A DNA stretch of 64,000 nucleotides from Arthrobacter stackebrandtii (GCF_017876675.1 NZ_JAGIOI010000001.1:1922001-1986000), one strand, 5' to 3'; positions 31,676 through 42,410 are shown, numbered from the stretch's first letter. Notes: generated by a model from the sequence alone, not told the origin. Numbers and translations: made by a program.

Positions 31676-32530
31676 ATGTGCCGACTATTTGGACTCCATG
31701 CGGGCGCCGGGCCGGTGAAGGCAACGTTTTGGCTGCTCAAGGCCCCGGACAGCCTGTCCGAACAAAGCCGCCGGGAGCCGGACGGCACCGGCATCGGCAT
31801 CTTTGAGGCGAACGGGGAACCGGCCATTTTCAGGCAGCCCATCGCAGCGTTTGAGGATGCCGCCTTTGCCGCCGAGGCGCGGGAGCTGGAAAGTGCCACG
31901 TTCGTGGCCCACGTCCGGTACGCCACCACTGGCGCCCACACGGTGGAAAACACCCACCCGTTCGAGCAGGACGGCCGCATCTTCGCCCACAACGGCGCCT
32001 TTGGCGAGCTGGGCAAGATCGACTCGCGGATTGCCGGGCTCGGCGGTTCGGGGCTGGTCCTCGGCGACACCGACAGCGAGCGGATGTTTGCCCTGATCAC
32101 CCTGGAAACCAGGCGCCGCGGCGGAGACCTCGAGGCGGGCATCACCGCCGCCGTGGCGTGGATTGCTGCGAACCTGCCCGTCTACAGCCTGAACTTCATC
32201 ATCACCACGGCCACCGGGCTCTGGGCGCTGCGCTACCCGGAAACGCACGAACTCCATGTCCTCGAGCGTGCCCCCGGCGGCCACCGGGACAGCCAGCCGT
32301 TGGCGGTGGACAGCCCTCGCATCAAGGGGCGCAGCCACGACCTGGCCGGGCGGGGTTCGGTGGTCATCGCCACGGAGCCCATGGATGCCGACCCCGGCTG
32401 GCGGATGCTGGCTCCGGGCGAATTGCTCCATGTGGGGCCGGACCTGGCGCTTCACTGCACCGTCCCCGTGCCGCAGGACCCGGCGCGCAGGCTGGAACTG
32501 GCGGAACCGGTGGCCGGGTCCGCGCCGTAG
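31676..32530 (+). CDS. Class II glutamine amidotransferase (YafJ-like)
   Basis: A 284-residue Ntn-type amidotransferase domain protein. The catalytic nucleophile is C2 (MCRLFGLHAG). The glutamine-binding elements VAHVRYATTG and ENTHPFEQDGRIFAHNGAFGEL are intact. No synthase domain is attached, so it is a stand-alone YafJ-type hydrolase. It may supply ammonia to a partner or hydrolyse a gamma-glutamyl compound; the substrate is not known. It reads away from the permease and converges with the ArsR gene. Confidence 0.88.
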   Translation: MCRLFGLHAGAGPVKATFWLLKAPDSLSEQSRREPDGTGIGIFEANGEPAIFRQPIAAFEDAAFAAEARELESATFVAHVRYATTGAHTVENTHPFEQDGRIFAHNGAFGELGKIDSRIAGLGGSGLVLGDTDSERMFALITLETRRRGGDLEAGITAAVAWIAANLPVYSLNFIITTATGLWALRYPETHELHVLERAPGGHRDSQPLAVDSPRIKGRSHDLAGRGSVVIATEPMDADPGWRMLAPGELLHVGPDLALHCTVPVPQDPARRLELAEPVAGSAP

Positions 32531-32566
32531 CTCCGGGAGGCTGCGGCCGGGATGCAGGGGGCCGGC

Positions 32567-32878
32567 TCAGTGGTGCGGGATGTGGTTTTCGCTGGCCAGA
32601 AGCACGACGCCGAGGAGGTCGTTGAGTGCGTGGGCCAGGTCCGGATGGGCCAATTCATACCGGGAGCGGCGGCCTTCCGGGACTGCCACGGCCAAACCGC
32701 AGTCCCGCAGGCAGGACAAGTGGTTTGAGATGCTCTGACGTGAAACGCCCAAAGTCTCGGCAAGATCCGCGGGGTAGCGGGGCTCCTTGGCCAGCGCCAT
32801 GAGGATCTCTGCCCTGGTGGGATCCGAAAGTGCGTAGCCAAAGCGGGCCAGGACCGCTGCGTTGCTAATGGGCTTCAT
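32567..32878 (-). CDS. ArsR-family metal-responsive repressor
   Basis: A 103-residue winged-helix regulator. The DNA-binding segment ADLAETLGVSRQSISNHLSCLRDCGLAVA occupies residues 39-67, followed by the wing (EGRRSRYEL). Metal-ligand candidates are Cys58 and Cys62 in the recognition region and the C-terminal His pair (IPHH). It diverges from a CDF zinc/cadmium exporter with only 53 bp between start codons. The shared operator suggests that it represses the exporter until metal binds. ATG 32878 is preferred to the TTG two codons upstream. Confidence 0.9.
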   Translation of the reverse strand: MKPISNAAVLARFGYALSDPTRAEILMALAKEPRYPADLAETLGVSRQSISNHLSCLRDCGLAVAVPEGRRSRYELAHPDLAHALNDLLGVVLLASENHIPHH

Positions 32879-32880
32879 TC

Positions 32881-32930
32881 TCAATATGGTACATCATTTG
32901 GTTAATTCAGCGTTCGATGTACTATTGAGG
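32881..32930. promoter_or_regulatory. ArsR operator and overlapping divergent promoters (arsR / CDF exporter)
   Basis: An imperfect inverted repeat joins TCAATATGGTACATC (32881-32895) with GATGTACTATTGA (about 32916-32928). The right arm contains a -10 box TACTAT (32920-32925) that pairs with TTGGTT (32898-32903) across 16 nt. Transcription would then begin at about the A of the exporter ATG (32932), which means a leaderless mRNA. Repressor binding would cover both promoters. Confidence 0.5.
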
Positions 32931-32931
32931 C

Positions 32932-33867
32932 ATGTCAGGTCACGATCACTCTCATTCACATTCTCATGGCGGCGCGCCCGGCGAGAGCCACCACAAGCGC
33001 ATTGCCATTGCCCTGGGTATTACGCTGGCCGTCTTTGTCTTCCAGGTCATCGGGTCAATCCTCACGGGATCCCTGGCCCTGCTCTTTGATTCGGCCCACG
33101 TCCTGACCGACGCCGGCGGGCTGGCCATGGCACTGCTGGCCGCCCGGCTGATGGTCCGCCCGGCCAGCAGCAAGCGCACCTGGGGATTCGCCCGCGCCGA
33201 GGTGTTGGCGGCAACAGCGCAGGCCGCGGTGCTTCTCGCCGTCGGGCTTGTTGTCTTGGTGGAGGGCATCCAGCGGCTGTTCAACCCCACGGAAATTGCG
33301 TCGCAGGAAATGATCTGGTTCGGTGCGATCGGCCTGCTGGGCAACATCATTTCGATGTTTGTGCTGATGGGCGGGCGCAACAAGAACTTCAACATGCGCG
33401 CCGCGTTCCTGGAAGTGCTCAACGATGCGCTCGGGTCGGTGGCCGTGATCGTCGCCGCAATTATCATCTCCACGACCGGCTGGCTGCAGGCCGACGCCAT
33501 CGTGGCCATGCTGATCGGCGCCTTGATCCTGCCCCGCACCGTGAAGCTGCTGCTGGAGACCATCCACGTGCTGCTGGAATCCACGCCGTCGGGCCTTGAC
33601 CTGGACGAGGTCCGCAAGCACATCCTCGGCCTGGATCATGTGCGCAGCGTCCACGACCTGCATGCGAGCCAGATTGCGACCGGGCTGCCGATTCTGTCAG
33701 CGCACGTGGTGGTGGATGACGAATGCTTCCATGACGGGCACGCGCCGCAGATGCTCGACGCCCTGCAAAGCTGCGTGGCCGGCCACTTCGCGGTCAGCAT
33801 CGAGCACTCAACGTTCCAGCTGGAACCGGAAAGCCACGCCGAACACGAACTCGGCGCCCACCACTGA
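32932..33867 (+). CDS. CDF-family divalent metal cation exporter
   Basis: A 311-residue cation diffusion facilitator. A His-rich N-terminal tail (six His within residues 4-12) precedes six membrane helices. TM2 has the zinc-type HxxxD (H56, D60). TM5 has ExxxD (E161, D165), where most zinc exporters have HxxxD. The cytoplasmic domain (about 205-300) has several His/Asp residues and ends in another His-rich tail. It exports Zn2+ or Cd2+ by proton antiport. The divergent ArsR gene is the likely regulator. The start codon follows the -10 box so closely that the transcript is probably leaderless. Confidence 0.92.
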   Translation: MSGHDHSHSHSHGGAPGESHHKRIAIALGITLAVFVFQVIGSILTGSLALLFDSAHVLTDAGGLAMALLAARLMVRPASSKRTWGFARAEVLAATAQAAVLLAVGLVVLVEGIQRLFNPTEIASQEMIWFGAIGLLGNIISMFVLMGGRNKNFNMRAAFLEVLNDALGSVAVIVAAIIISTTGWLQADAIVAMLIGALILPRTVKLLLETIHVLLESTPSGLDLDEVRKHILGLDHVRSVHDLHASQIATGLPILSAHVVVDDECFHDGHAPQMLDALQSCVAGHFAVSIEHSTFQLEPESHAEHELGAHH

Positions 33868-33935
33868 CGTTGGCTGCGCAGCGGCCTGTGCGTGTTGAGC
33901 AGGTCAAGTTATGCGCATTGTTCCGCTCTGAGCCT

Positions 33936-33967
33936 GCGCATAGGCCAAGGCCGCTTGGCCTATGCGC
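33936..33967 (+). terminator. Perfect 14-bp hairpin downstream of the CDF exporter
   Basis: Arms 33936-33949 and 33954-33967 around a GCCG loop, 68 bp after the exporter stop codon. There is no T run, so it may be a structural repeat rather than an intrinsic terminator. Confidence 0.4.
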
Positions 33968-34159
33968 TAACGGGGCACTCGGCGCTTGCGCATAAGGCCC
34001 CATGCGCACTGTGAGCACCCTGGGCTTGCGCATGGCAAAACTCCGGATTCCCTATGCGCCCGGTTGGGCGTGGGCGTGGCGCACAATGCATGGGCGGGCT
34101 CTGTAGCCGGCGCAGAGCCGGGTGCGTTTTCGCCGCAGCGGAGCAGCAAACGAAAAGTA

Positions 34160-34216
34160 CGCCCGTTCCCCAATTAATGCGCCCCGTAGACCGGGCGCAT
34201 TAATGGGGAACGGGCG
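34160..34216 (-). terminator. Long hairpin downstream of phosphoglucomutase
   Basis: Arms of about 24 bp (34160-34184 and 34193-34216) with a single bulged base and an 8-nt loop, ending 13 bp before the phosphoglucomutase stop codon. It probably terminates or protects the pgm transcript and may act in both directions. Confidence 0.55.
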
Positions 34217-34228
34217 CGGAAACGGGCG

Positions 34229-35872
34229 TTAGGAGATGACCCCGTCCACGAGGGCCTTCGCCTCGGCCTGGACCTGGGCGAGGTGCTCGTCGCCCTTGAA
34301 GGATTCGGCGTAAATCTTGTACACGTCTTCGGTGCCGGAGGGGCGGGCTGCGAACCAGGCGTTCTCCGTGGTGACCTTCAGGCCTCCGATGGCCGCGCCG
34401 TTGCCGGGGGCCTCCGTCAGCTTGGCCGTGATGGTTTCCCCGGCGAGCGTGGTGGCTGAAACGTCGGCGGCGGAGAGCTTGCCGAGCGCGGCCTTCTGGT
34501 CCCGGGTGGCGGCGGCGTCGATGCGCGCGTAGGACGGCGCCCCAAAGCGGGCGGTCAGATCGCCGTAGTGCTGGGACGGCGACTTGCCCGTGACGGCCGT
34601 GATTTCCGAGGCGAGCAGGGCCAGCAGGATTCCGTCCTTGTCAGTGGTCCAGACGGAGCCGTCCTTCTTTACAAAGGAGGCGCCGGCGGATTCCTCGCCG
34701 CCGAACACACCCTCGCCCGAGAGCAGGCCGGGCACAAACCACTTGAAGCCCACAGGGACCTCCACGAGCTGGCGGCCGAGGTCGGCGGCCACCCGGTCAA
34801 TGATGGAGGAGGACACCAGCGTCTTTCCCACGCCGGCGGTGGCGGGCCACTGCGAGCGGTGCGTGTACAGATATTGGATGGCCACGGCCAGGTAGTGGTT
34901 CGGGTTCATCAGCCCGCCGTCGGGGGTGACGATGCCGTGGCGGTCGGCGTCGGCGTCGTTGCCCGTGGCGATGTCGAAGGGAGCCCCTGCGGACAGCTTG
35001 TTGATCAGGGAAGCCATGGCCGACGGCGATGAGCAGTCCATGCGGATCTTCTCGTCCCAGTCGAGGGTCATGAAGGCCCACTGCGGGTCCACGAGCGGGT
35101 TGACCACTGTCAGGTCCAGGTTGTGGCGTTCGCCAATCTCGCCCCAGTAGTCAACGGAGGCCCCGCCCATGGGGTCCGCGCCGATGCGCACGCCGGCGGC
35201 CCGGATGGCGTCGAGGTCAAGGACGGAGGGCAGGTCGTCCACGTAACCGGAAAGGAAGTCGAACTTGCCCGTGGTGGAAGCATCCATGGCCTGCTGGAAC
35301 GGCACGCGGCGCACACCGCGCAGCCCGTCTTCGAGGAGCTCGTTGGCGCGGTTCGCGATCCAGCCTGTGGCGTCTGAATCGGCCGGTCCGCCGTGCGGCG
35401 GGTTGTACTTGAAGCCGCCGTCGCCGGGCGGGTTGTGGGACGGGGTGACCACAATGCCGTCCGCGAGCCCGTCCGTACGGCCCTTGTTGTGGCTGAGGAT
35501 GGCGTGGGAGACGGCGGGGGTGGGCGTGTAGCCGTGGCGGGCGTCAATGAGAACCTCGACGCCGTTTCCCGCCAACACTTCCAGCGCCGTGTTCTGTGCA
35601 GGCTCGCTCAGGGCGTGGGTGTCCTTGCCCATGAACAGCGGGCCGGTGATGCCCTGTCCGGCACGGTATTCCACGATCGCCTGCGTGATGGCTGCGATGT
35701 GGCCCTCATTGAAGGAGGACTTCAGGGAGGAGCCCCGGTGCCCGGAAGTGCCGAACGCGACCCTCTGGGCCGGATCGCCCAGATCCGGGGTCAGGTCGTA
35801 GTAGGCGTCCATCAGTGCGGTGATGTCGACAAGGTCTTGGGGAAGGGCAAGTGTGCCCGCGCGGCTGGCCAT
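34229..35872 (-). CDS. pgm: Alpha-D-glucose phosphate-specific phosphoglucomutase
   Basis: A 547-residue enzyme that interconverts glucose 1-phosphate and glucose 6-phosphate. Phosphoserine loop: [20 protein letters not shown]. Metal loop: [10 protein letters not shown]. Sugar loop: [10 protein letters not shown]. Phosphate-binding loop: [10 protein letters not shown]. Start ATG at 35872 gives the same length and the same N-terminal layout (FGTSGHRGS near residue 40) as E. coli Pgm (546 residues). The frame stays open for 650 bp upstream, but that sequence is the antisense of the next gene and has no homologous content. Confidence 0.96.
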   Translation of the reverse strand: MASRAGTLALPQDLVDITALMDAYYDLTPDLGDPAQRVAFGTSGHRGSSLKSSFNEGHIAAITQAIVEYRAGQGITGPLFMGKDTHALSEPAQNTALEVLAGNGVEVLIDARHGYTPTPAVSHAILSHNKGRTDGLADGIVVTPSHNPPGDGGFKYNPPHGGPADSDATGWIANRANELLEDGLRGVRRVPFQQAMDASTTGKFDFLSGYVDDLPSVLDLDAIRAAGVRIGADPMGGASVDYWGEIGERHNLDLTVVNPLVDPQWAFMTLDWDEKIRMDCSSPSAMASLINKLSAGAPFDIATGNDADADRHGIVTPDGGLMNPNHYLAVAIQYLYTHRSQWPATAGVGKTLVSSSIIDRVAADLGRQLVEVPVGFKWFVPGLLSGEGVFGGEESAGASFVKKDGSVWTTDKDGILLALLASEITAVTGKSPSQHYGDLTARFGAPSYARIDAAATRDQKAALGKLSAADVSATTLAGETITAKLTEAPGNGAAIGGLKVTTENAWFAARPSGTEDVYKIYAESFKGDEHLAQVQAEAKALVDGVIS

Positions 35873-36022
35873 AAACCCAGCATGACAGAACACTCCATCT
35901 TTTGGCATCCGATGCCCAGCTTGTGAACCAGCAATACGCGCGGGGAAATCCATGGCTGGATTACGATGGAAGGCACCCGCCGGGTGCGAAGTGTCCGGCG
36001 GTGACAGTCCAAGGAGTCCGTG

Positions 36023-36472
36023 ATGACCCACTTTCAGCAGCCGCCGCTGCCCCCGCAGCAGCCGCAGCAGCCGGGCCCGCAAGCCTGGCAGGAGCAGTCG
36101 ACGGCGTGGCAGCAGGAACAGCCTGTGCCGGCATGGCAGCAGCAGCCAAACGGTGCCCCCGCCCAGCACGACGGCGGCCCCGTCCCTGTGCGGAAATCCG
36201 GCGAGTCTCAGCAGTTGAGCCTGGCGAGCATGATCCTGGGCCTGGGTTCGCTGTTGTTCCTGGGCTGGCTGATGTTTCCGCAAGTCATCGGGATTGTCGT
36301 GGGCCACATGGGGCTGGCAAAGGAGAGCCCGCAGGGGCGCAGCTTCGCCGTCACTGGACTTGTCACCAGCTACCTGGCCCTGGCGATCTGGGGTGCGCTG
36401 TGGGCGTTCGGCCTGTTCTTCCTCGCCGCGCTCATGGGCTCGCTGGAAAGCGACTTCACCACCTACACCTGA
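36023..36472 (+). CDS. DUF4190-type membrane protein with Pro/Gln-rich N-terminus
   Basis: A 149-residue protein. Residues 1-55 are an unstructured Pro/Gln-rich segment (repeats of QQP and WQQ), and residues 68-140 contain two strong hydrophobic helices joined by [19 protein letters not shown], the pattern of DUF4190 proteins. The function is unknown; such proteins are common in Actinomycetota envelopes. AAGGAG (36011-36016) is 6 nt before ATG 36023, which is preferred to the adjacent GTG. It diverges from pgm and converges with the peptide transporter. Confidence 0.8.
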   Translation: MTHFQQPPLPPQQPQQPGPQAWQEQSTAWQQEQPVPAWQQQPNGAPAQHDGGPVPVRKSGESQQLSLASMILGLGSLLFLGWLMFPQVIGIVVGHMGLAKESPQGRSFAVTGLVTSYLALAIWGALWAFGLFFLAALMGSLESDFTTYT

Positions 36473-36535
36473 CGCACGACGGCGGCCTGGCAAGCGCCAT
36501 GGGAAGGCCGCCCGCGGAGGCGCCACCCAAGCAAA

Positions 36536-36580
36536 GGCGGCACCCCACCCGGCGCCATAATCGCCAGGCGGGGTGCCGCC
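36536..36580. terminator. Bidirectional hairpin terminator
   Basis: Perfect 11-bp arms (36536-36546 and 36570-36580) between the convergent DUF4190 and peptide-transporter genes. The spacer can pair further (GGCGCC). Confidence 0.55.
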
Positions 36581-36610
36581 GTCGTGCTTCAGGGGTGGAG
36601 CCCCAAAGCG

Positions 36611-38143
<1,533 letters not shown>

Positions 38144-38254
38144 GGGGTGTTTGCCTCCGGCGCATGGCTCCGGCCAGCCCCCGCTTCGCTCCGCACCGGC
38201 GCGGGGACTACGCTTGAAGCAGCTAAGGACTTTTTGTGTGCAAGGAGAATGCAG

Positions 38255-38581
38255 ATGTCAGACATCATGAACGTAAATGTCAGTGAATTGGCCGCCGACT
38301 CGGTGATCCTTGACGTCCGCGAAGACTACGAATGGGAGGCCGGGCACGTGGACGGCGCCCTGCACATCCCGCTCGAGCAGCTGCCGGAGCGCCTGGAGGA
38401 ACTGGATCCGGACGTTGACGTGAATGTCATCTGCCGCACGGGCGGGCGATCCTTCCGGGCCACCAGCTGGCTGGTCCAGAACGGCTACTCCGCGTTCAAC
38501 GTAACGGGCGGCATGGGTGCCTGGTTCGAGGCGGACAAGCCCATGGTCTCCTCCAACGGCGAAACCCCGCGCGTCCTCTAA
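38255..38581 (+). CDS. Single-domain rhodanese-like protein
   Basis: A 108-residue rhodanese fold. The active-site loop CRTGGRSF holds the catalytic cysteine that carries a persulfide, and ILDVREDYEWEAGHVDGALHIPL is the conserved first half. ATG 38255 follows AAGGAG by 7 nt. Stand-alone rhodaneses move sulfur for cofactor synthesis or detoxification. It lies 38 bp before prephenate dehydratase. Confidence 0.92.
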   Translation: MSDIMNVNVSELAADSVILDVREDYEWEAGHVDGALHIPLEQLPERLEELDPDVDVNVICRTGGRSFRATSWLVQNGYSAFNVTGGMGAWFEADKPMVSSNGETPRVL

Positions 38582-38619
38582 ATCTGCACGCCCGCAGCCC
38601 CCATAACGACAGGTTCCCC

Positions 38620-39558
38620 ATGACTTCCGCGCCCTTTGACACCTCCCTGCCCCTGACCTTCCTGGGCCCGGAGGGGACGTTTACGGAATCTGCCCTGCTG
38701 CAGGTTCCTGGCGCCGCCGGCATGGCACGGATCCCGTCAACGAACGCCGCAGCGGCGCTGGCCAAGGTGCGTTCCGGCGAGGCATTCGCCGCGATGCTGC
38801 CCATCGAGAACTCCATTGAGGGCGGTGTCCCGGCAACCCTCGACGCCATCTCCAACGGGGTCGAGCTGCGGATCCTCCACGAGGTGGTGGTCCCGGTCAG
38901 CTTTGTGCTGCTGGCACCGGACGGCGTCTCCCTGGCCGACATCACTGCCGTGGGCACCCACCCGCATGCCTGGGCCCAGACCCGCGACTGGTTTGGGGCG
39001 CACCTGCCGGATGCCAGCTACGTCCCGGCCAATTCGACGGCGGCTGCCGCGCACGCGCTGGTGGCCGGCACCGACGCCTTCCAGGCCGCCGTCTCGGCGC
39101 CCCTCGTGGCGGAGCAGACCGGGCTGAACATCCTGGCCGCGGGCATTGAGGACAACCTGGGTGCGGTGACCCGCTTTGTGCTGGTGGGACAGCCCGGAAC
39201 CCTGCCCGAACCCACGGGGGCAGACAAGACCACGCTGGCGATCCCGCTGCCGGAAGACCATCCCGGCGCGCTCATGGCCATCCTGGAACAGTTCGCCAGC
39301 CGCGGCGTGAACCTGAGCCGCATTGAGTCCCGGCCCACCGGCCAGTTCCTGGGCCACTACACCTTCAGCGTGGACGTGGACGGGCACATCCGGGACGCCC
39401 GCGTGGCCGACGCCCTCCGCGGCCTGCACCGGGTCAGCCCGGGCATCCGCTTCCTTGGCTCGTACCCGCGCGCCGACAGGCAGCCGCCGCAGATCCGCTC
39501 CTACAACGCCGACGCCGCATTCGACGAGGCGGCGACGTGGGTGGACACCCTCCTGTAG
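38620..39558 (+). CDS. pheA: Prephenate dehydratase
   Basis: A 312-residue monofunctional enzyme that converts prephenate to phenylpyruvate, the last committed step to phenylalanine. The dehydratase domain (residues 5-190) contains FLGPEGTFTESALL, IENSIEGGVPATLD and TRFVLVG. The ACT regulatory domain (about 205-285) contains GALMAILEQFASRGVNLSRIESRP, a typical phenylalanine-binding ESRP element. No chorismate mutase domain is attached, as is usual in Actinomycetota. Confidence 0.95.
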   Translation: MTSAPFDTSLPLTFLGPEGTFTESALLQVPGAAGMARIPSTNAAAALAKVRSGEAFAAMLPIENSIEGGVPATLDAISNGVELRILHEVVVPVSFVLLAPDGVSLADITAVGTHPHAWAQTRDWFGAHLPDASYVPANSTAAAAHALVAGTDAFQAAVSAPLVAEQTGLNILAAGIEDNLGAVTRFVLVGQPGTLPEPTGADKTTLAIPLPEDHPGALMAILEQFASRGVNLSRIESRPTGQFLGHYTFSVDVDGHIRDARVADALRGLHRVSPGIRFLGSYPRADRQPPQIRSYNADAAFDEAATWVDTLL

Positions 39559-39752
39559 CCCCTGTTCCCCTTCGGCTCGAGGGGGTGATGCGGTTTCACG
39601 CGGTCACGCCTGCCCGCTTTTTGCACCCGAATGAATCGAGGGGAGCTGGCACCGGCGCGTCCCTTTCCCCGCGCGGCGGCCGGGCCTATGCTTGGCGTAT
39701 CCCCAGAGGGATGCGAAAACGTTGGTCCCAGCAGGGAAGAGGCGAATCGGAC

Positions 39753-39917
39753 ATGGACCCGCAGGCACGAAAAAATGAAGGCCGCATTGTCAATCCCAAG
39801 CACAATGAAGGCCCTGACACGTCCGTGGGGGACGAAGGCGACGACGCCAACGAACTGCGCTTCGACGAAGAGGAACGCCTCATCCGCGAGCAGTCGCAAC
39901 GCCCGGAAACGGACTAG
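39753..39917 (+). CDS. 54-residue acidic protein of unknown function
   Basis: A very hydrophilic 54-residue product (MDPQARKNEGRI start, DEGDDANELRFDEEERLIRE core). It lacks any signal or membrane segment and is rich in Asp and Glu. A GAAGAGG ribosome binding site precedes ATG 39753. Coding potential is supported by the charged, regular composition and by a clean gap between pheA and the convergent lipid-kinase gene. I cannot assign a function. Confidence 0.55.
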   Translation: MDPQARKNEGRIVNPKHNEGPDTSVGDEGDDANELRFDEEERLIREQSQRPETD

Positions 39918-39988
39918 GCTCCCCGAACGGGAACAGGCACGGGCAACGCCGGCAGGGGGCAACGCGCCTGCCCGGGCCGACCGCCGGC

Positions 39989-41059
39989 CTATGCGCCGGG
40001 GTTGTTTGGCGCCGACACGCGCACCAGCACGGCCTTGGGCTCCACGCTGACCTTCACCTGCGTTGCGGAACCGGACGGGTCGCCGTCAATCTGTGTCTCC
40101 ACCGGCAGCACGGTCCGGATGGTCACGCCCGTGGAGCGGTAGAAGTCGATCACCGGCAGGTGGTTCTTGTGCTGCAGCACCACCTTCCCCGCCATCGCCA
40201 GCCAGCCCAGGGCACTTCGGGGACTGACCACCACAATGTCCAGCACGCCGTCATCAATCAGGGCGTCCGGCACGAAATCAATGCCGCCGGGAAGCCGGCC
40301 GCAGTTGGCAAACAGCACGGAGCGGACCTTGCGCTGCTGGGCGGGTTCGTCGTCGAGCGTGATGCTGACCTTCTTCCGCCGCCCCGCCATGTGCCGCAGC
40401 CCGGCCTCGCTGTAGGCCAGCCAGCCCACGTGCTCCTTGAGCTTGGAATTGGTGTCGCCCATGACCTCGGCATCCATGCCCAGCCCGGCAATCACCATGA
40501 AGGAATGCTTCGCCACGGCGCCCGTCACGCCGTCCTCAATCTCCATGAGCCCCGCGTCGATGTGGCGCTGGTGGCCAAAAAGGGCAATCTGCACGCTCGC
40601 CGCAATGTCCGTGACATCCAGGTCCAGGTTGCGGGCCAGCAGGTTCCCGGTGCCCAGCGGAACAATCGCCATGGGCACCTCGGTGTGCCGCAGGGTCTGG
40701 GCCACGGCGCGCACGGTGCCGTCGCCGCCGCCCACAATGACGACGTCGGCCTTCGCCTCAAGCGCAGCCGTCGCCATCGCGACGCCCGGGTCCTCCGCCG
40801 TCGTCTCGAGGAAGATGGGCGCGGGCCAGTCGGCCTTGGAGACGGAGCGCGTGATGAGAGTCTTGGCGTCCTCCGCCCCGTTTTTGGTGGGGTTGTGGAT
40901 GAACACGACCTGCTGGCGGGCCAGGTGGATTTTGTGCGGGGAATCGGCCACGGCGCTGCGGGTGTGCTTCTGCGCGAGCTTGCGCACACCCAGCCAGCTG
41001 AAGACGACCGCGAGGAAAATGGCGGCCACAATGACGACGACGAGGATTTCAGTTGGCAT
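39989..41059 (-). CDS. Diacylglycerol/lipid kinase family protein (YegS-like)
   Basis: A 356-residue protein with an N-terminal membrane helix (about residues 4-24) and a DAGK catalytic domain. Motifs seen are VFIHNPTKNGAEDAKTL, the nucleotide-binding GGGDGTVRAVAQTL and PLGTGNLLARNLDLD. The C-terminal half has the beta-rich second domain. These enzymes phosphorylate diacylglycerol or related lipids at the membrane and feed phospholipid recycling. It diverges from serS with 51 bp between the starts. Confidence 0.88.
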   Translation of the reverse strand: MPTEILVVVIVAAIFLAVVFSWLGVRKLAQKHTRSAVADSPHKIHLARQQVVFIHNPTKNGAEDAKTLITRSVSKADWPAPIFLETTAEDPGVAMATAALEAKADVVIVGGGDGTVRAVAQTLRHTEVPMAIVPLGTGNLLARNLDLDVTDIAASVQIALFGHQRHIDAGLMEIEDGVTGAVAKHSFMVIAGLGMDAEVMGDTNSKLKEHVGWLAYSEAGLRHMAGRRKKVSITLDDEPAQQRKVRSVLFANCGRLPGGIDFVPDALIDDGVLDIVVVSPRSALGWLAMAGKVVLQHKNHLPVIDFYRSTGVTIRTVLPVETQIDGDPSGSATQVKVSVEPKAVLVRVSAPNNPGA

Positions 41060-41110
41060 GATTCCCTAACCTTATCCGGTGAACTTGTTTTGATTGGATA
41101 GGCTTAGCGG

Positions 41111-42388
41111 GTGATCGATGTACGAGACCTCTGCGAAAATCCTGAAATCTACCGTGCCAGCCAGCGGGCCCGCGGTGCCGAACCGTCCCTGGTGGACGCC
41201 ATTGTTGCGGCCGACGCCGACCGGAAGTCCGCGATCACCTCCTTTGAGGAGCTGCGCGCCGCCCAAAATGCTTTTGGCAAGAAGGTGGCCAAGGCCAAGG
41301 GCGAGGAAAAGCAGGCGCTGCTGGCCGAGGTGAAGGAACTGGCCGCCTCGGTGAAGGCCGCCTCCGCCGCAGCCGATGCCGCCGCCGCCGGGCAGGACGC
41401 CCTGGTGCGCAGCCTGCCCAACCTGGTCTCCGACGGCGTCCCCGAAGGCGGCGAAGACGACTACGTTGTGGTCAAGACCGTTGGCACGCCCCGCGAATTC
41501 CCCGACTTTGAGCCCCGCGACCACCTGGAGATCGGCGAGCTCATCGGCGCGATCGACATGGAACGCGGCGCCAAGGTCTCCGGCTCGCGCTTCTACTTCC
41601 TCAAGGGTGTTGGTGCCCGCCTGGAAATGGCGCTGCTGCAGATGGCCATGGACCAGGCCATCGAGGCCGGCTTCACCCCCATGATCACCCCCACCCTGGT
41701 GCTGCCGGAGACCATGGCCGGCACCGGTTTTGATGTGGAGCACGACGCCGAAATCTACCGTCTCGCCGACGACGACCTTTACCTTGTGGGCACCTCCGAG
41801 GTGGCCCTCGCCGGGTACCACGGCAACGAGATCATCAACGTGGCCGAGCCCGTGCGCTACGCCGGATGGTCCTCCTGCTACCGCCGCGAGGCCGGTTCGC
41901 ACGGCAAGGACACCCGCGGCATCATCCGCGTGCACCAGTTCAACAAGGTGGAAATGTTTGTCTACACCTCCGTTGACAAGGCCGCCGAGGAGCACCAGCG
42001 CCTGCTGGCCTGGGAAGAGGAGATGCTCGCCAAGGTGGAGCTGCCCTACCGTGTCATCGACACCGCTGCCGGCGACTTGGGCATGTCCGCCTCCCGCAAG
42101 TTTGACTGCGAGGCGTGGGTCCCCACCCAGGACGCCTACCGGGAGCTGACCTCCACCTCCAACTGCACCACGTTCCAGGCCCGGCGCCTGAACATCCGCG
42201 AACGCCAGGTTGCAGCCGACGGCGGCAAGGGAAGCACCCGGGCGGTGGCCACACTCAACGGCACGCTGGCCACCACGCGCTGGATCGTGGCAATCCTGGA
42301 ACACCACCAGAACGCCGACGGTTCCGTCAACGTCCCCGTGGCCCTGCGCAAGTACCTGGGCGGGCTGGAAGTGTTCCCGGTCCTGTAG
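41111..42388 (+). CDS. serS: Seryl-tRNA synthetase
   Basis: A 425-residue class II synthetase that charges tRNA-Ser and tRNA-Sec. It begins with the coiled-coil tRNA-binding arm (about 1-110, [21 protein letters not shown]). Motif 2 is [28 protein letters not shown] (read in parts), and motif 3 is [19 protein letters not shown]. The start is GTG 41111. A perfect 20-bp inverted repeat follows the gene. Length is normal for the family. Confidence 0.97.
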   Translation: MIDVRDLCENPEIYRASQRARGAEPSLVDAIVAADADRKSAITSFEELRAAQNAFGKKVAKAKGEEKQALLAEVKELAASVKAASAAADAAAAGQDALVRSLPNLVSDGVPEGGEDDYVVVKTVGTPREFPDFEPRDHLEIGELIGAIDMERGAKVSGSRFYFLKGVGARLEMALLQMAMDQAIEAGFTPMITPTLVLPETMAGTGFDVEHDAEIYRLADDDLYLVGTSEVALAGYHGNEIINVAEPVRYAGWSSCYRREAGSHGKDTRGIIRVHQFNKVEMFVYTSVDKAAEEHQRLLAWEEEMLAKVELPYRVIDTAAGDLGMSASRKFDCEAWVPTQDAYRELTSTSNCTTFQARRLNIRERQVAADGGKGSTRAVATLNGTLATTRWIVAILEHHQNADGSVNVPVALRKYLGGLEVFPVL

Positions 42389-42410
42389 CGGCCGGCTTTC
42401 CGTTGGCCTT

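Larger units (their letters stand above)
33868..34228. repeat. 361-bp convergent intergenic region with a TGCGCA-type repeat cluster
   Basis: No gene is seen. Seven copies of ATGCGC or TGCGCA (around 33921, 33935, 33962, 33987, 34001, 34027 and 34051) lie in about 140 bp, in both orientations. Two of them form the arms of a perfect 14-bp hairpin (33936-33949 with 33954-33967, 4-nt loop). A second large hairpin is at 34160-34216. It separates the convergent CDF exporter and phosphoglucomutase genes, so it may hold bidirectional termination signals or a REP-like element. Confidence 0.6.

Noticed and set aside
33868-34160. CRISPR array
   Set aside because: The repeated word is only 6-8 bp, spacing is irregular, both orientations occur, and there are no cas genes.
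35873-36526. N-terminal extension of phosphoglucomutase by about 218 residues
   Set aside because: The extension is the antisense of the DUF4190 gene, and the enzyme has its family-typical length without it.
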